Origin: Persephonella sp.
GTDB taxonomy: Bacteria > Aquificota > Aquificia > Aquificales > Hydrogenothermaceae
Assembly: GCA_026987075.1 (NCBI GenBank)
Contig: JALSNI010000067.1
Span: 1 to 64,000, forward strand
Direction: 5' to 3'
Length of the DNA: 64,000 bases
Shown here: positions 61,418-64,000 of the stretch, in pieces
Numbering within the stretch: the stretch's first letter is position 1
Layout: each line of letters opens with the position of its first letter
Translations under genes and position numbers: made by a program
Notes under the pieces: generated by a model
Told to the model about the DNA's origin: nothing
Database searches by the model: none
Seen by the model: the letters and a program-made list of their open reading frames with translations, nothing else

Positions 61418-61771
61418 ATGAAAAAGATAACAATAAAAAGTATTTTCCTGATTATAATGATACTTATCTTTTCATTAAAAAGTCAGACAGTTGCAAAAGA
61501 TAAAGAGTTTGTTGTTTCCTTCGGGAATGGGGGACTTAAAAGTTTTGTCGTAAAGGACAACACATGTTTTAGCTACATAATGGGATATCCAAAGACAGAT
61601 AAAACAGTGCCCAATATTATGAACGAAGCAGTTTTATCCTCTTTGGCTGAAGCAAGAAAAAAGTTCAGTAAAGAGTACGACGGATTTATAAATGTAAGAG
61701 TTCAAATGCAGTTTGTAGATAGGAAGATGATTATCTATCAAATTTGCGGTGATTTAATTAGGAGGAAGTAG
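61418..61771 (+). CDS. small exported protein, hypothetical
   Basis: Signal peptide MKKITIKSIFLIIMILIFSLKSQTVA. Confidence 0.7.
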   Translation: MKKITIKSIFLIIMILIFSLKSQTVAKDKEFVVSFGNGGLKSFVVKDNTCFSYIMGYPKTDKTVPNIMNEAVLSSLAEARKKFSKEYDGFINVRVQMQFVDRKMIIYQICGDLIRRK

Positions 61772-61773
61772 TT

Positions 61774-62181
61774 ATGAGAAGGCTTATAGGTGCAGTTCTG
61801 TGTTCAGGAATTATTTTGAGCGGGGCTTTTGGAGAAAATATCTCTCAGGTTTCTGACAGTGAGCTTGATTCTGTTTATGCACAGGGATTTAACTTTGATA
61901 TAAATATTGACCATATGAAATCCTTTCACATTGGAGAGAACATATACAGCATAGACATTGGAGATATCAACATAAACGACGGAGGGATGCAGTTTAATCT
62001 AAACAGCAGTCTTATGCTGTCTGACAATGCCCAGTCAAACGCATTTATGCCCATAAACATCGTTGATTCAGCAGTAAATATTCCTATAAACATTGTGGTG
62101 ATAATGGGAGATAATAATGGAAGTATTAACATATCCAATTTACTCAACAGTATTAACAAATCCAATTTTATTGGACAGTAA
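61774..62181 (+). CDS. secreted single-repeat relative of the 856-aa protein, candidate minor subunit
   Basis: Signal peptide; VSDSELDSVYAQG; NLNSSLMLSDNAQSNAFMPINIVDSAVNIPINIV parallels SVQLNDNAQ..LVNAANSAxNxxxNIL. Confidence 0.75.
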   Translation: MRRLIGAVLCSGIILSGAFGENISQVSDSELDSVYAQGFNFDINIDHMKSFHIGENIYSIDIGDININDGGMQFNLNSSLMLSDNAQSNAFMPINIVDSAVNIPINIVVIMGDNNGSINISNLLNSINKSNFIGQ

Positions 62182-62207
62182 AATCTCTTCTATGGAGGCC
62201 CCTGTTC

Positions 62208-62933
62208 ATGGTTGAGGGAAAAGGTTTAAAGCTTACATTAATCCTTCTTTTCTTTTACTTTATCCCTTTCCTTTCCCTCAGCCATGTTTTTTCACAGGAG
62301 AGGAAGACAGAGATTCCTGTAATCGTAGGAAGCAGCTTCGGAAAAGTTTATCTGAGACCAAAAGTTATGCCTTACAACGAAATAAAGATGAAAAATGTAG
62401 TGAAACAGAAATTAGATTACAGCTGTGGCTCTGCAGTTGTTGCCACATTGTTTAAATATTATCTTGGACTAAATGTTACAGAGGAAAGTATCATAAACGG
62501 TCTATTTAGAGTGGGAAACGTAAAAAAAATAATAAAAAGAAAAGGATTCTCTCTCCTTGATATTAAGAAGCTTGCTGTTGCTCTTGGTTACAAGGCAGCA
62601 GGGTATAGGACTGATGTAAGAGGTCTAGCAAAAATAGGTAAACCTGCTATTGTTTCAATAACAATCGGCAACTATAAACACTTTGTTATATTCAAAGGTA
62701 TAAGAAATGGTAGGGTTTTTTTGGCTGACCCATCTGTAGGAAATACAGTTATGTCTGTAGGTGAGTTTGAAAGGGTGTGGTACAGGAATATAGCTCTCGT
62801 TATATATCCCAAAAATGAAACAGGAATATTTGGTATATCTGATGAGGAGCTTAGCTATGTAAGCTCTGATTTTGTCAGACAATCTTTATACAGTAATGGT
62901 ATTCCTGGATACAAAACATTTAGTGATTTCTAA
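62208..62933 (+). CDS. periplasmic C39-type cysteine peptidase (FapD-like)
   Basis: Signal peptide/TM; QKLDYSCGSAVVATLFKYYLG (Cys), YKHFVIFKGI (His), FLADPSVGN (Asp). Confidence 0.88.
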   Translation: MVEGKGLKLTLILLFFYFIPFLSLSHVFSQERKTEIPVIVGSSFGKVYLRPKVMPYNEIKMKNVVKQKLDYSCGSAVVATLFKYYLGLNVTEESIINGLFRVGNVKKIIKRKGFSLLDIKKLAVALGYKAAGYRTDVRGLAKIGKPAIVSITIGNYKHFVIFKGIRNGRVFLADPSVGNTVMSVGEFERVWYRNIALVIYPKNETGIFGISDEELSYVSSDFVRQSLYSNGIPGYKTFSDF

Positions 62934-62963
62934 CATAATAGAAAAATAAGCAGGGGGCCGAAC

Positions 62964-63998
62964 ATGAGAGGAAAACTTCTTTTTTTCATTATCTTTCCTT
63001 TCTTTTCATTTCATTCCTATGCATCAGAAATTGAAAAAGCAAAAGAAATACTAAAAAAAGGAAAAACAGAAAAATATGAGGAAAGTCTAACCCAGTTTGA
63101 CAGGGGATATATCCTTTTAAAGAAAAGGCAGTTTGAAATAGAAAACAGCTTTTCATACATATACTACTCAGCAAATCAGATATATCTGAGTAGTTTTGCA
63201 ATTTTAGACCCAATATTTCTAACACTTGGAGAGTTTGGGATTGAAAATGCAAGGAGACATATATTCCAGTACAATCTGGCACTGAGATATGGAATAACAG
63301 ATTTCCTCCAGGCTGAAGTAAACATCCCTTTTATCTTCAGGCACGAAAGATATTCCGTTGTGGGAACAAATGCAGGAGAAAGAACTGCTGACGATTATGG
63401 TTTTGGAGATGTATCCATAGGTATGTCAATTCAACCTATCAAAGAGAGAAGAAGCAGACCTGCTGTAATATTTTCAGTGGCTTTTAAAACGAAAACAGGA
63501 AAAAGTCCTTTTAAAATTGACGACCCTAAAAAAGACCTTCCAACAGGAAGTGGTTATTATGCTGTAAAAGGTGGAGTAAACATATTAAAAAGTATTGACC
63601 CAGTTGTTGTCTTTGGTGGATTGGCCTATTCTTACAATATGCCTGAAGACGTAAGCAGAGTATATACACTAAACACTGGAAGTGGAACAACCTCTGCCAG
63701 ACTTGACAAGTTTTATCCTGGAGATACACTTAGCTTTAACATTGGGTTCGCATATGCCCTTTCCTACAACTTCTCCATGAACTTTCAGTTTGCTCAGGAT
63801 TATACTTTTACATCAAGAAGTAAAGTTAATGGTGTGAAATCTGACGTTAGCAACTCTACTATGAATTCTGCGACGCTGAAGATAGGAACAGGATGGGCTC
63901 TGTCAAAAAGGTCTTCACTGAACGTTTCACTTACAATGGGTCTGACAAATGATGCACCTGATTACGTTATTGAGTTTAGACTACCTGTAAGGTTTTAA
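62964..63998 (+). CDS. outer-membrane beta-barrel with short N-terminal helix (FapF-like role inferred)
   Basis: Signal peptide; EIEKAKEILKKGKTEKYEESL helix; alternating strands; C-terminal VRF. Confidence 0.75.
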   Translation: MRGKLLFFIIFPFFSFHSYASEIEKAKEILKKGKTEKYEESLTQFDRGYILLKKRQFEIENSFSYIYYSANQIYLSSFAILDPIFLTLGEFGIENARRHIFQYNLALRYGITDFLQAEVNIPFIFRHERYSVVGTNAGERTADDYGFGDVSIGMSIQPIKERRSRPAVIFSVAFKTKTGKSPFKIDDPKKDLPTGSGYYAVKGGVNILKSIDPVVVFGGLAYSYNMPEDVSRVYTLNTGSGTTSARLDKFYPGDTLSFNIGFAYALSYNFSMNFQFAQDYTFTSRSKVNGVKSDVSNSTMNSATLKIGTGWALSKRSSLNVSLTMGLTNDAPDYVIEFRLPVRF

Positions 63999-64000
63999 TC

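Overview
AT-rich, gene-dense bacterial chromosome segment. Gene content (Mrp, nuoEF, DHH-CBS-tRNA nucleotidyltransferase fusion, citryl-CoA-lyase-like protein) suggests Aquificota, probably Hydrogenothermaceae-like (inference). Most of the window is housekeeping, sulfur/Fe-S, transport and signalling genes. The standout is the right end (about 58.38-64.0 kb). A sigma-54-type promoter with two upstream TGTAAAA-N3-TTTTACA dyads precedes a cassette encoding: an 856-aa secreted Asn/Gln-rich protein with eight ~100-aa repeats that alternate A/B; a 135-aa single-repeat relative; a small exported protein; a periplasmic C39-type cysteine peptidase; and an outer-membrane beta-barrel. This matches the logic of the Fap functional-amyloid system. 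The two secreted repeat proteins share a double-glycine-leader-like motif just after the signal peptide. An upstream ORF carries the same motif interrupted by an in-frame TAG. Other notable points: a NifS/IscS homologue with Tyr replacing the PLP-binding Lys; an rsfS gene that appears to start at ATA; a tRNA-Leu(GAG) antisense inside an operon; a merged ABC-2/EmrAB/TolC efflux cluster; a canonical sigma-28 promoter before a chemoreceptor; a degenerate GGDEF protein between two Dpp-type permeases; and a 548-aa unknown protein between nuoE and nuoF. No searches were run; family calls come from reading motifs.
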